This document shows, piece by piece, positions 12,100 through 24,800 of a stretch of 64,000 bases of DNA; positions within the stretch are counted from its first letter, which is position 1, and each line of letters begins with the position of its first letter. The DNA comes from Saxidomus purpurata (Eukaryota; Mollusca; Bivalvia; Venerida; Veneridae), in contig JAFMSR010000012.1 in assembly GCA_022818135.1 (NCBI GenBank), positions 25,612,931 through 25,676,930 of the forward strand, in the 5' to 3' direction. Under the pieces are notes generated by a model. That model made no database searches and was not told the origin of the DNA. It saw nothing but the letters and a program-made list of their open reading frames with translations. The translations under genes and the position numbers were made by a program.

Positions 12100-12931
12100 A
12101 ACATTTCAGTTTTTCTTGAATTTCTTCAATACTAGCTGATTACCTTTAGATAAGAGAAAGAAATGCCAGTTTTTTCTTTACAGCTGACACTTATCAATTA
12201 GACATAATGGATTTATTGCCAAAATTGTCTTAGAGATGACCTTAAGAATGTCCTACTCCAAAGCCCTTACATAGGAAGGTTTTGTCAATTTATTTCATAA
12301 TCTTGAAGTTCAATGATTTAAAAAACTGAATAACTTCCAGGAAAATTGGTATTCTTGTGGAAAAATGAGGTTAAACTATGTACTATTTGAACAAAAATAA
12401 CTTGAATGAGTTATCATGAGTGAAAAATAACTTTTAGTTTATTATTTTAAGTTATTTTAGTGAGTGATGAGTAAAAGATAAATATAACTTGTAGAAGTTA
12501 TTTAGAATAACTTATACTAAACAAGTTACACCCCTGATTGTTAAACACAATATTAACAAGGCCAATATTGATTTAATTATGATTAATGGCATTATGGTAC
12601 AAGCTAGACCATTTTGAAAAATAGGCAAGGTAAAGGTTATATAATTAAAGTTAATACTTTTCCCCACACAAATGGTTTCAACACTCATGAATTCCTATAG
12701 CCAGATACAGATCAAGTCAAGGTCAGCTGATGCAACTTTTTCTCAAAAGCCATGCTTAACCGACTTTTCAAGCTTTAGACAATAATCGGTAAACAAGCTG
12801 TATTAATAATGAGGAGACAAAGACCATAACAGATATCCATTTAGCTAGATTTATTTACTGATATATCATAAGCTGACATATCTATCAAGGGAATGGTCTG
12901 AATACAGGACAAGTTTGCAGTGTTTGTATAC

Positions 12932-12939
12932 TATATAAA
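12932..12939 (+). promoter_or_regulatory. TATA-like box upstream of tyrosine aminotransferase
   Basis: TATATAAA lies 109-116 bp upstream of the ATG at 13048, a plausible core-promoter distance if the 5' UTR has no intron. A pyrimidine-rich stretch ending in CAG near 12990 could instead be a splice acceptor for an upstream non-coding exon. Sequence alone does not decide between the two. Confidence 0.3.
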
Positions 12940-13047
12940 CTGTTTTGTTAAATGTAAAATCCTCTAGTTGGTTTTATTGCTGGTTTTCAGTGTCAGCTGG
13001 AATTGATTTGGTGGAATATATCTGCAACTTTTCTGTTGGACGTAATA

Positions 13048-16000
13048 ATGGAAAACGGTACAGACAGCCATGACGCATGCCATGGTCACCATACATTACA
13101 TCACAGTAAGTTATTTAAATAATTAATTTTATTTATAAAGCATGAATTTTTGCTATTGCTGCTTGTTTTTCAATATTCAGTTACATGAGGTCGTCTCTTA
13201 GATATTAGCATCCTCATCCAAGCACAGCATGAAGAATATAAACATGCAATTTAACTTTTACCCTGCTCAAGCTCCCAGCAATTCTGCTTCGGCAGGAGGT
13301 GTAGATCATGATCAGCATGTGCATTCATGCAGTGTGATCATGATCTGCACTGTTTGCTAATCTCAAGGTCAACTTTCAGTCAGTTGAACAATAAGTGTTG
13401 TAAATGCCCAAATTGAATAGAGCACTCCTTTAAACAATTAATGGTACATTCCAAATTTTAAAAAGTGGACAAGTCCAGTTTAGATATTTAGGGAGGAAAG
13501 GGGGTTAAATACATTAGACTAAATACAGTAGACTAAGGCTAGATAAGTTTGGCTTTAGTCAGTCAAAGGTTGATTGAGGTCATACAGTATGTCACAGAAA
13601 CAATGAAATGTTCAATGTTTTATTTTAATTTGATCGATTAAGTGATCACTTAATCTTTTAATCCCGGGTTTAGTGAAAACGTTTTGTAATATTATACTCT
13701 TATGGTAGAGGTATTTTTACAGTATAATTTTCAAAATTGTTCTTAAATAATATAAAAATATAATATTGTGTTAAATCTTATTTTAAGTTGTGTATAACAA
13801 AACGTAATTTGCTAATTTCACAGTGAAAGGTGTCCAAATGGAGCCTCCCATGAAGCGAAAGAGAATGCACGACCATTGGAAGGTTCAAGCGTCTGATATT
13901 GCGCGGAATACATTTAACCCGATAAGGAGTATTGTCGACGGGATGAAACTGATGCCAAACCCTAAGAAGGATATGATCGCTCTTTCGATCGGTAAAACCA
14001 TTATCTTATTTCTAAATAAATTCTTTTCATAATTATTGTTCAGTTCATTTACAGGACAGCAGATCTGTTGATATGAAATCAATTTCAACCATCTAGAATC
14101 CAGTTTTACTGAAAATGGCATCTAATGTCATTCCATCACAGGTCTGCACAAATCACTGAGTTTTACGTTTACATTACGCTGATGCAGAACTTTACATGTC
14201 TAAAAATAGACTTCTCATATATTTTTATGGTTTGGACAGTACCGTGAAGTGTGACAATTTAACTAGTACATCGCAGATCCTTTGTTAAAAAGTTCAGACA
14301 TTTGAAGAGATCTTTAGGACTGAGCAACCTGTATTAAGTGGACACTTTTGTTGCTTCTCTTGACTGGCTGCTTGACTCAGGTTTCACTGTTTTTGTGTTT
14401 CAGGAGATCCGACGGTGTTTGGTAACCTGAAGGTACCGCAGGAGATTGAGGAATCTGTTATAAAGTCTATCAAACAACACAAATACAACGGCTATGGTCC
14501 TTCCACCGGTAAGACAATCGTTTGATATTTAGTTACACTGTACCAGGAGCAGGCTTGTCTTATAAAAAAAAGTATCGGATAACATATGTAGGAAAACCTG
14601 GTGTCTGCCATGTAATAAATTTATCATTTCATGACTATCCCCAGGGCTAGCTCTAGCAGTAATGAGAGCCAAAGTTGGCTACAAAAGAGCTAACTACAAA
14701 ATGTGTTTTGCATGCTATGCTTATAGCACTACAACCAAAATAATGGCTAAATGAGCCGGTGCCTAGCCCTGTTCATGCAGTGTGACTACTGTAGAGAGTC
14801 TATTTTCAGAATGGGCGAATATTTGCTTTAGTATTTACATTTTGTATTCTGAGTTCACAGATAATCAATAACTTCAGTCAGTGTTTATGAAAAGAACAAC
14901 TTGTTTGGGGGTAGGATCAGGGGTGACCTGTCTGTTTTAAGGTCATGTAAACATTCATGAGAATTCAGGCATTTCAAATTTGGAACTGTTACAGATCCGT
15001 AGATAATTTTTTTATTAATGAACTGTTTAGAAAACCTTGGCACCTCTCTACTGTTAAATGGGTCATCTTTGTAGAATATTTTATCAAGATTCAGATAAGT
15101 GTTTAGCATACTGGAGGAACGGTTTATAAAGAAAATATTGAAGTTTTCACAATTGTATGTTTGTTTTTTTGCCAATATTTTGTCAGTGTTATGATAAGGC
15201 AAATATAACTTAAGGATAAAGTAAAATATGTACATGTATTCAAACTGTGTAGCATGACTTCGTACATTTGGTTAAGTCTGTCTTTACAAAATGGCTCTTT
15301 GTGCTAATAGGGTTGCCATGGTTTCTTTGTATGCTGTAAATTGGGTATTTTCTCATGAAGAAAAAAATTCACGTTTTTTTAGCAGGCAGACTTATTTGCA
15401 AATCTTAAATTCGCAAAAGGATAATTCTCTAATTAGTAACTCTATGTGAAATGTCCTTTTTGCGAGGTTTTCTTTTAATGAGTGAAGTGGGAAATTTGTG
15501 AAAATAGCGAAAATTAAATAATCGCAAATATTACCCAATTTACAGTATGTTTGTATGATCTTTACTGTTGTATTGAAAATAGAAATATGGATGGTATCAT
15601 AGCGACTGGAGACATCTGTTTGCTATCGATAAATTAATGAAAATGGACAGTGCAGTAATGCATTTTGTGCAATGAATCGTAAAATGCCGACAAAATGATG
15701 CATTTTATGCCTTAAACTAAGTTTTACCCTATGCAACTTATATCGTTAACTTAAAATACTATCAGTATCACCTCTGACCATTTATTTTTTAGGTTATGAA
15801 GATGCAAGGCAAGCAGTAGCGGAGTATGTGTCAACAGAAAAATCGCATGTTGATGCCCAGGTAATGATCACAGCATAAAGTCACAGTCCATACATTTTGA
15901 TGAAGATATAGGTGCAATTATGATAAATTTTATCCTAGAGTTACATCAGCGGCACTGTTTTTCTAATAAATTTGACAAAGGTTTTCAATATCACTGCAGT

Positions 16001-18769
16001 GAGAAACCCTGTGAAGCCTACATGCAATTCTCCAAATACAAGTCCATTTTAGAAGTTTAGCTTCTCAAAGTGAAAGGATGATTTTGATATGTTGCAAACA
16101 CAAGGTTAGTCACTGTTGAGCATTGTCAAATTTTGTTTCAGGATATTGTTCTGACGAGTGGTTGTTCTGGTGCTCTTGATTTATGTATAACTTGCCTCGC
16201 AAATCCAGGACAGAATATCTTGATACCAAGACCAGGGTTCTCAATTTACAAAACTTTAGCCGAGTCTTTGGGCATCCAGGTGAAACACTACAGTCTTCTG
16301 GTATGTAAATGATCTTGTATTTTTGTTGTTGATTTTTATAGCTGCTTGTTTCAAGTTTCTGGTGAAAAAAATAAATTTCTCCAAAATGATATACTACAAC
16401 ATAAAATGTCAAAAGTAATGACTTGAATCAACAACATATTAAGTAAAAATCTACATATTAATTTGAGAATAGCTGTTTAAAATGCTGGTGAGTTTGTGAG
16501 TACTCTATATGTTTATATTGGAATTTCAAAAGCGTTTGCAGCGCTTTATCATTTGGTAGAGTATAATTTCAAAAATAAAGTAGTTCTATGAGCATATGCT
16601 TATATTTGACATTATGTGCAGTGTTCTAAAGTCTCTTGCTCTTCTGTTTCCACTACAAATACAGTTATGACTTGTGTCCTTTCAGAATCAAAACATGTTC
16701 AGAAATTTTAAGAAGACTATTTCCTGTCCATCATTTGACATTTAACATGTTTGTAACTTTTGGAATACTGAATGTAATACAGTCTACTTGGTTGTTGTTG
16801 ATTTGTGAAGTGATTCTTCCCTTTACATATCTGTAAATTGGGTAATTGATTTTCCATCAATTTGATATGATAAATTTGCGTTTGCATGCACTACTAAAAG
16901 AAATGGTTGAGCAAAACTTATTTTCTTCTAATTTTCTAAGCATTTCTCATGTTTTAAGAACTTTTCTTGACCGTACTTTTTCTGGTCATTTTGAGCAGTA
17001 CTATAGCTTTAATCTGTGCGAAAATTACTCCATTTACAGTATAGATATAACAATTCAGATACATTGTTTGAATCATTCAATAAGGTATTGCACTTCTAAC
17101 AGCTCTCAGACCTGTTGGAAATAGGTAGTGCCCTAGCTTGCAATCAACGTAAAATATATATATAGAGAATTATGAGTGTAAACTTAATCCTATTTCAGCC
17201 AGAAAAGTCATGGGAGTTAGATTTGAATCACTTGGAGTCGCTGATAGATGACCATACAGCTGGCATCATTGTGAATAATCCGTCAAACCCATGCGGGAGC
17301 GTGTACTCTAAAGAACACCTGAAGGAAATACTAGCAATCTGCGAGACATACAAGGTTCCAGTGATTGCCGATGAAATATATGAGCACTTTGTAAGTTAAG
17401 TTATAACTGCTCTACAGTCTGTAAATGTTAACTGATCAAAAATTTTAATTTCTTGTTTTCATAGTGCATAAATGTTATGAATTCAAATAATGCAAGTTAG
17501 AGAAAAGTAGTTGACATATTTAGGCTAGATGAGATTCAAGACTTAGTGTTGTTTTTAGTAAGGTAATTTAAGAATAGGTAAATTGATTTTTACATGGTAA
17601 GGGATAGTTACATTGTTTTGTGCATTACTGTATCTTACAGAAAAGGAATAGTTATGTTGCTTTGTGAATAGCTAGGAATAGTTTTCATCATAAGTTGGTG
17701 AAAAAAAGCAAACATGGATCATGCATTAAATAACTTGTGACTTTTTGGGCATTGTCAGCACTTTATATTTCTTAATTTTCTCACAAAATATTCACCTCTA
17801 AAATTACTTTAATAAATCATTTGAACAGTAAAACTTCTGTATAAATCATAAGACCTTGACTGACTTAATTCATGATTCCATTTACCTTTGTCTGGTTAGA
17901 TGTCCAGATACTAGGTCAGTGCATTTTACCTTGCTTTTATGAAATATATTCATTTTATGAACCTCTAGGCTAATTACCTGTACTTCAAACTGAGTCTTTA
18001 TATATATATTCAGGTTTTGTACATTAGTGCAAATATGGCTAATTCCTTCACCTACATTTAAACCCACTAGTGCATTATGTAAATAACTTGTATGGAATTT
18101 GGAACATGTCTGATTTTGAACAAGTGCCAGACTTACAAAGTTTATTCTAAAAGTAGATTTTGTAAGTAAGGACCCATACATGTATTTGTTAAATAAAGAA
18201 GTTAGATGATGAAATATACATGTATAAAGAAGCAGTAATTGAAGAACCCTGTAACCCCCCTTCCTCCTCCCCCACCCCACAAGGCAGGGGGATGGTAATG
18301 AGGTTACGTCATAATGGCATGCATGTTCATGTACATAATTTCTCTTTCATAGCCCTGACCATGCTTAATTTCTTAATCTTTGTATTTAGACAGTACTATT
18401 AATAGTTCAGACGAGGTATTCACTGAAAATTTTCTGACTAAATAGCAAACAGTGCAGATCATGATCAGACTGCATAGATGTACAGGCTGATCATGATCTG
18501 CACTGTTCGCATAAGCAGAATTACATTGTGTCAGCAATGTCTGACTTCAAACTTAATATCAGTCCAGGATAAGACATTAAAACTTTGAAGAATTAGAGAA
18601 ATCTAATTAATGGGTTAATGATTCGTTACAACAAAACATTTTTTTGTTGCTTGAAAAGTATACAAATAATGTTCACTGTGGGGGGGGGGGGGGGGGGGGG
18701 GGCAGTATCTACAGTTTCCGGTTGAAAATTCCATCAAAACTCAACCAGAACAACACCCTACCCAGAGTT

Positions 18770-18812
<43 letters not shown>

Positions 18813-18853
18813 ATGTTTTTCTAACGAATGATAATTTAATAATGGGTCACATA

Positions 18854-18888
<35 letters not shown>

Positions 18889-21800
18889 AAACATGGGGGG
18901 GGGGGGGGGGGGGGGGGGTTGGAGGGGGGGGGGAGAGGGAGAAAATGGGGGGGGGTGTTTTTTTGGGGGGGGGGTTTTTTTTGGTGTGAAAGCAAGGGGG
19001 GGGGGGGGGGGGGGGGGGGGAGATTGGTAAATGTGTCAGTGATTTTCGCCCATGTATCGATAATTTTTTGGGGGGATATAAAGATATATTGCTGTATCGT
19101 CGATATTTCTAAATTGATATAACAATACAAAAAATACAAGACATCCCAATAATTATACAAACTTGGCAGACAGTTATTACATTCAATCATAATCCAGACA
19201 GAACTTTGTTTGCTAATTAATATGACAGTTGAATTGACCTTGGTAGTTGATTCATATGCAATATTAATGAACATAAATGATACAATTCTTGCTTTCATTA
19301 TGAGAACTGGTCAGAGTGGTGCAGTCAGTAATTGAGAGCAGTTGATATAAGTTGCAAAAATTAAGATTACAACAGATGTAAACTAATCAAGATCCTTGAG
19401 CAGTGGCACTTCTTTTCAACTTTTGATAATGGAATTTTATGGGGCGTACTTGTTTATTACGTCCCCCTTCAAAAAATTGGTGTATATTGCTTTGCAGCTG
19501 TTGGTCTGGTAAATCTTTGGTTTCTGCTCAATAACTTGAGAATACTTTGACTCAAACTTGAAGGGACATTGGTCCTTTTGATCTCCAATGACCTCTGGGC
19601 CACTAAATCGTTATTGGGGGAGGGGGTGGAAGGGGGTGGGGTATAAGGGTTTTACAAAAATCTCTTGTTAAAATAAGTAGCTCTCAGAATCCTGTTAGAT
19701 TTGTTGTATTTGTGTATTTGAAATAAAATTTAATTTTCATGAAACATTCTTCTTTAAGAAAATAAAATAAAGTACAGTTTCATTCAATAGGTTTGTAATA
19801 AGTACAAAATTGATCAATAAAACAAATCTGTTACCTAGCTGGGATAAGTTATTCTGCCTTTTGCCATTATTGATGATCATGATCAGCACCGTCAGTTACT
19901 CAGTCAGTGACTTTCCAGTGAGCACTCCCCATTAATTCCATTTGAATGGTCATATAGAACAGATTAAGTATTGAATGTTTGTCACTTGTCAAAATCATTG
20001 TATACAAATTACCTATTGTGTACAAGTACGTTTGGCTTTCTTTCAGGTGTTCAGTGATTCCACTTACCACCCCTTGGCATCACTAACAGAGACAGTTCCC
20101 ATACTCTCCTGTAGTGGACTCACAAAAAGGTAGGTCAAGTTCAAATTTCAGACATGGGGTCGATTACTTGAAAAAGAAATTGTTTAAATTATCACTTAAA
20201 ACAGATAAATTAATACACACAATATCCCATGACAGTAGAGAATGATCTGAAGTACTTGTAGGTACTATTGTTGACACGTCCCCAGTACTATTTATAAGAT
20301 CTGTAGTATAAAATACAGAAAAATTCTGAAAGTTATCAAAACTATCATACCAGACTTATATAGGAAAAATTTTAAAAAAAACTTATTCTCCAAAAACACA
20401 AGGTCCAAAACTTAGATATTTTGTATGTAGCATTGTCTACTGGTCCTCTGCCAAGTTTGTAGAAATCATACACGTGGTATTAAAGTTTGCCACGCCCAGT
20501 TTGTCCATATGTACATAGAGTTATGTAGGAAAAACTTTGAAATCTTCTTGTTCATTACCACAAGTTACAAAGCTTAGTTATTTGGCATTTAGCATTGTCT
20601 ATAGGTTCTTTACCGAGTTTTGTTCAAATCATGCCTCTGGGGTTAAAATTTGCTACGCCTGGGTGTTACATTTTGTTATAAATGTTCAGAAGCTTTTTCT
20701 TTCTCTGAATTTTGAACCACAGCAGTAATTTTTCTTTAATTTCATAAAGATGCAGAAGCCTTGCCAAATATGGGTTTCTGCTTTGAAGTACAAGTATAGT
20801 AATATAAAGAGAAATTATTATAAACTTTGTTGTGAGCTAAATTTTCCATCTATATAAATTAGAGGAAACAATGTGATTTCACCCAATTTGTCCGGGCTCT
20901 TCCCTAAAATGGTAACAAATTCACTGTTATTTTAATCAAGAGTGCATTGACAGAGGGTATGGATCACCTTCAGTGATAACTCTAGTTAAAACTACATCTT
21001 ATTACATGAAAAGCATGATTAATTCAACATTACTTTAAAACCAAATTAGCATATAAGATGAAAATAAAGATATTGCAGGAGTTAGGATGCAGTAGTTATG
21101 GGCAGATGGTAGAGATGTAAATGTGCAGATAGGTTTAAATGATAATGACACATTTTATTTTGGGAAGGTGATGTAGGCAAAAGTATGCAAATTTCAAGAA
21201 AATTATGCATTTTTTGTTCATACATATCCGGGATCAAATGGATATTGACTTAGTCTTCAATGTTTTGCAAATACAGGTGATCAATAAGATATCCTTGTAT
21301 GCAAATTTGAATTTTATGTGTTTTACAAAAAAGAAGTTTTTAAATCCTTTTAGTCAAATAGTTCTGACATGAAATATCCTTGTTTATAATTTATATACCT
21401 CCATGGCAGCCTCCTTGTTCAGACGTTTCAAGCCCTATTACTAACTTTTACTAGTGATAAATTTAGCAGGTTACATAACAATTCATTTTCCGCAGGTAAA
21501 TTCATAGTCTGCACTTTTTAGCTCACCTGAGCTGGCTCAGGGTGAGCTATTAGGATCGATGAATGTCCGTCCGTTCGGACGTCGTCCGTCCACATTTAGT
21601 TCGTTAACACTCTAGTGGCACATTTTTCCTCAGTTGTCACGAAACTTGGTCAGGAGTTTGTCCCAGTAATACTCGGACGAGTTCGAATATGGGTCATCTG
21701 GGGTCAAAAACTAGGTCACAGAGCCCAAAAAAGAAAAACTTGTTAAGGCTCTAGAGGCTACTGTTTCAGTCCAAAATCCTGGCAATTTATCAGAAAGGTT

Positions 21801-24800
21801 GTTTCTATGATTTCTAGCCAAGTTTTAATATGGGTCACCTGGGGTCAAAAACTAGGCACACAGCCCAAATATGGAAAAACCTTGTTAACACTCTAGAGGT
21901 AACATTTTCAGCCCAAATATCCTGGAAATTTGTCAGAAAGGTTGTTAAGTTGATTTCAGCCCAAGTTCGAATATGGGTCATCTGGGGTCAAAACTAGGTC
22001 ACAGCCCAAATATGGAAAAACCTTGTTAACACTCTAGATGTTACATTTTCAGCGCAGATATCCTTGAAATTTGTCGAAAGGCAGATCATGATCAGACAGC
22101 AAAATAATGAAAGTGCAGATCATGATCAGACAGCTAAAATGAAAGGCAGATCATGATCAGACAGCTAAATAATGCATAGCAAACAGGCAGACATGATCAG
22201 ACAGCAAAAAAAAAAAAGCTGACAGTGCAGATCAGACCAGCCAACATACAATGAATAGCTTACAGTGCAGATCATGATCAGACAGCAAAAAAAGAATAGC
22301 CAACAGTGCAGATCAGATCAGACAACAAAATAATGAGGCCTAGAGCTTAGATATTCAGCATGTGGCAATAATTGACTCTCTACCAAGATTGTTCAAATCC
22401 TGACCTCAGGGTCAAAATTAACCCTGCCTGGGGGGGGGGTCTTTTGATTTTACATAGCTTATTAAGAGGATGTCATGAGCCAAAGGTAAAAATTGATCCT
22501 TTCTGCTATTAATAACCTTTTTATTTTTGCCAATGGTAGACAGGTGAGCGATACAGGGCCATCATGGCCCTCTTGTTTAAAAAACTGATCAAGCTTATCC
22601 GCTTGTTTATTGCGTGTGTCCCACAAGTAAAATTTTGATTCATGGCAAATACGGTAAAAAGATAAGTGAAACAAGCCTCTGTGTTATAGTTTGTGAAATA
22701 CACAGTGAACATCATACTTACCTGTTTCACTGAGGTTCTTTGTCAAATGAATAACTATTGCCAATTTATGTGTGTTTCTTTAATTTAATTTTTTTTTTAT
22801 ATATTAAACACCTTACATTCAGTGTTTTGACATTTATTCCCTTATACGTTTATTTCTACTTTTTAAATTCATGTTCAATTTAAAGTCGTAAGTTTCTGTT
22901 TAGGGATTGTTCATCACGTTGTTGGAGTCTCCTTCAGTGTAAACATCAGTAATTATGCAAAAACTATGCCTGAACATGAAAGCGCCTGTAACATTTATAC
23001 ATTAAACAATAAAGAAAATGTTAACGTTCCGGGTCTAGAGAGCTTGGCAGTTTGTATCAAGAAGTATATAGCAACGATTCTTCTCAAATGTAATGGAGTA
23101 TCTTTCATTTGCTATTTTTATTTTTATATTTTATATGCCCGAAGGGACGTATAATAAGATTACCGATGGTGGGCAGCGTCCACACTTTGTCCGCTCTCCA
23201 AGTCAAAAAGTTTTCATCTGATCTTCACCAAACTTGGTAAAAATGTTTGTCGGCATAATATCTCGGCTGAGTTAGATAACTAGCCAAATCGACCCAGTCA
23301 CTTTCGGATTGTGGACCTTGATTTATGCAAAACTGACCAAATTTACTTGTCCATTCTCTTAGGTTGAACAGTTTTCACCTTCACCAGACTTGGTCAAAAT
23401 GTTTGTGGGCATAATCTCTCGGCCAAGTTCGATAACTAGCCAAATCAGCCCAGGCACTTTTGGATTATGGCCCTTGATTTATGCAAAATTTACCAAATTC
23501 ATCTTACCCAGTCAGTTTTGTCCAAAGATTACGATTATTCAGCCAAATTGTGTAAAATGCCAGTAGCCAAAAGATAGGTGTGCGAGCTTGCAGACAAAAC
23601 ATGTGTTGCCAGCGTACAGCGGTGCTTGATCCACTTTGCCTCATGGTTTCTGTATTTGGTGTTATAACGCACTTAACTTGTGAAAAGACGGCCTGAAGTA
23701 ACTGATGAATAGTTTAATATACCAGTTGAAAAGGCTAAGTCTTACTTAACAAAATTTGAAATATGAAGTTTTATGAATGCTGACAAGTGTAAAAATTTAT
23801 TGAAGAAAATTTTACGGAAATATCCCTATTGTTGAATGTTTTGAGATAGATCCCAATCAAGTGGCTGTTGTAATTATGCATTATTAAATGATAGTTTAAA
23901 TTCAACTATGCCTCTGTTATTGGCTGACAAAATGATAGTTTAAGTTTAATTATGCCTCTGTTATATGCTTACAAAATGATACATGTTGTTGCTTCTGTTA
24001 GTGGCTGACAAAATTATTGTTTAACTTCAACTATGTCTGTGTTATAGGTGGGCAAAACTGACCTGCAGGATGACAGTTAGATGATTGTTTTGGGGATCGT
24101 AAATCGTAATGCATTCCTTGTATCCAGATTTTCTGTTTTCAGATACGTAGATAACTCTGTATATATATACTATTTTCCTTGGCAGGTTCCTGGTACCAGG
24201 CTGGAGACTCGGCTGGATTGTGATCAATGATAGACAGAATGTTTTCCAAGAGGAAGTATGTTAACATCTATTTATAACTTTGGCATTCCTACCATAGCTC
24301 ACACTAATAATTATCAGGTCTCAGGAAATTTTGAAATCTCAAGGAATTTGCACCATCCAATAACCATTCTTTTTGTGACCCTTTCCAAATTCCTTCTAAA
24401 AAGTTTGATTCGTCAAAAATCATGGCTGCCAGGGGACAGGGCTTGTTTTCCCTTTATGGCTTTATGGAAAACTTTGAAAATCTGGATTGATATTGAAAAA
24501 ATTTCACAGAATTGTCCAGCTCTACCAAATTCCTTTAAGAAATTTTGACTGTGAATTGAAGGATTTTAAAATCACTTGGCACAACTGTTGAGCACATGTC
24601 ATAGAGATGACGTGTCATGCACAAGTCTAACATCCTTACCTTGAAGATCAAGGTCACACTTAACAGGCCAGAGGTTTTAGAATTCTACATATATGTCACA
24701 ATGTTAATGTCAGGATTGTAACTCTGTAATACATTGACTTTAATATGAATTGGCACAAATGTTCACTACAAGGAGATAAACTGCTGTTTGCACAAGTATC

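Noticed and set aside
14885..15235. 116-codon minus-strand open frame in TAT intron 3
   Set aside because: No recognisable family, AT-rich composition and position inside an intron of the opposite strand; treated as chance.
18644..19298. Gly-rich and Pro-rich open reading frames
   Set aside because: They consist only of reading through G tracts; no other coding character.
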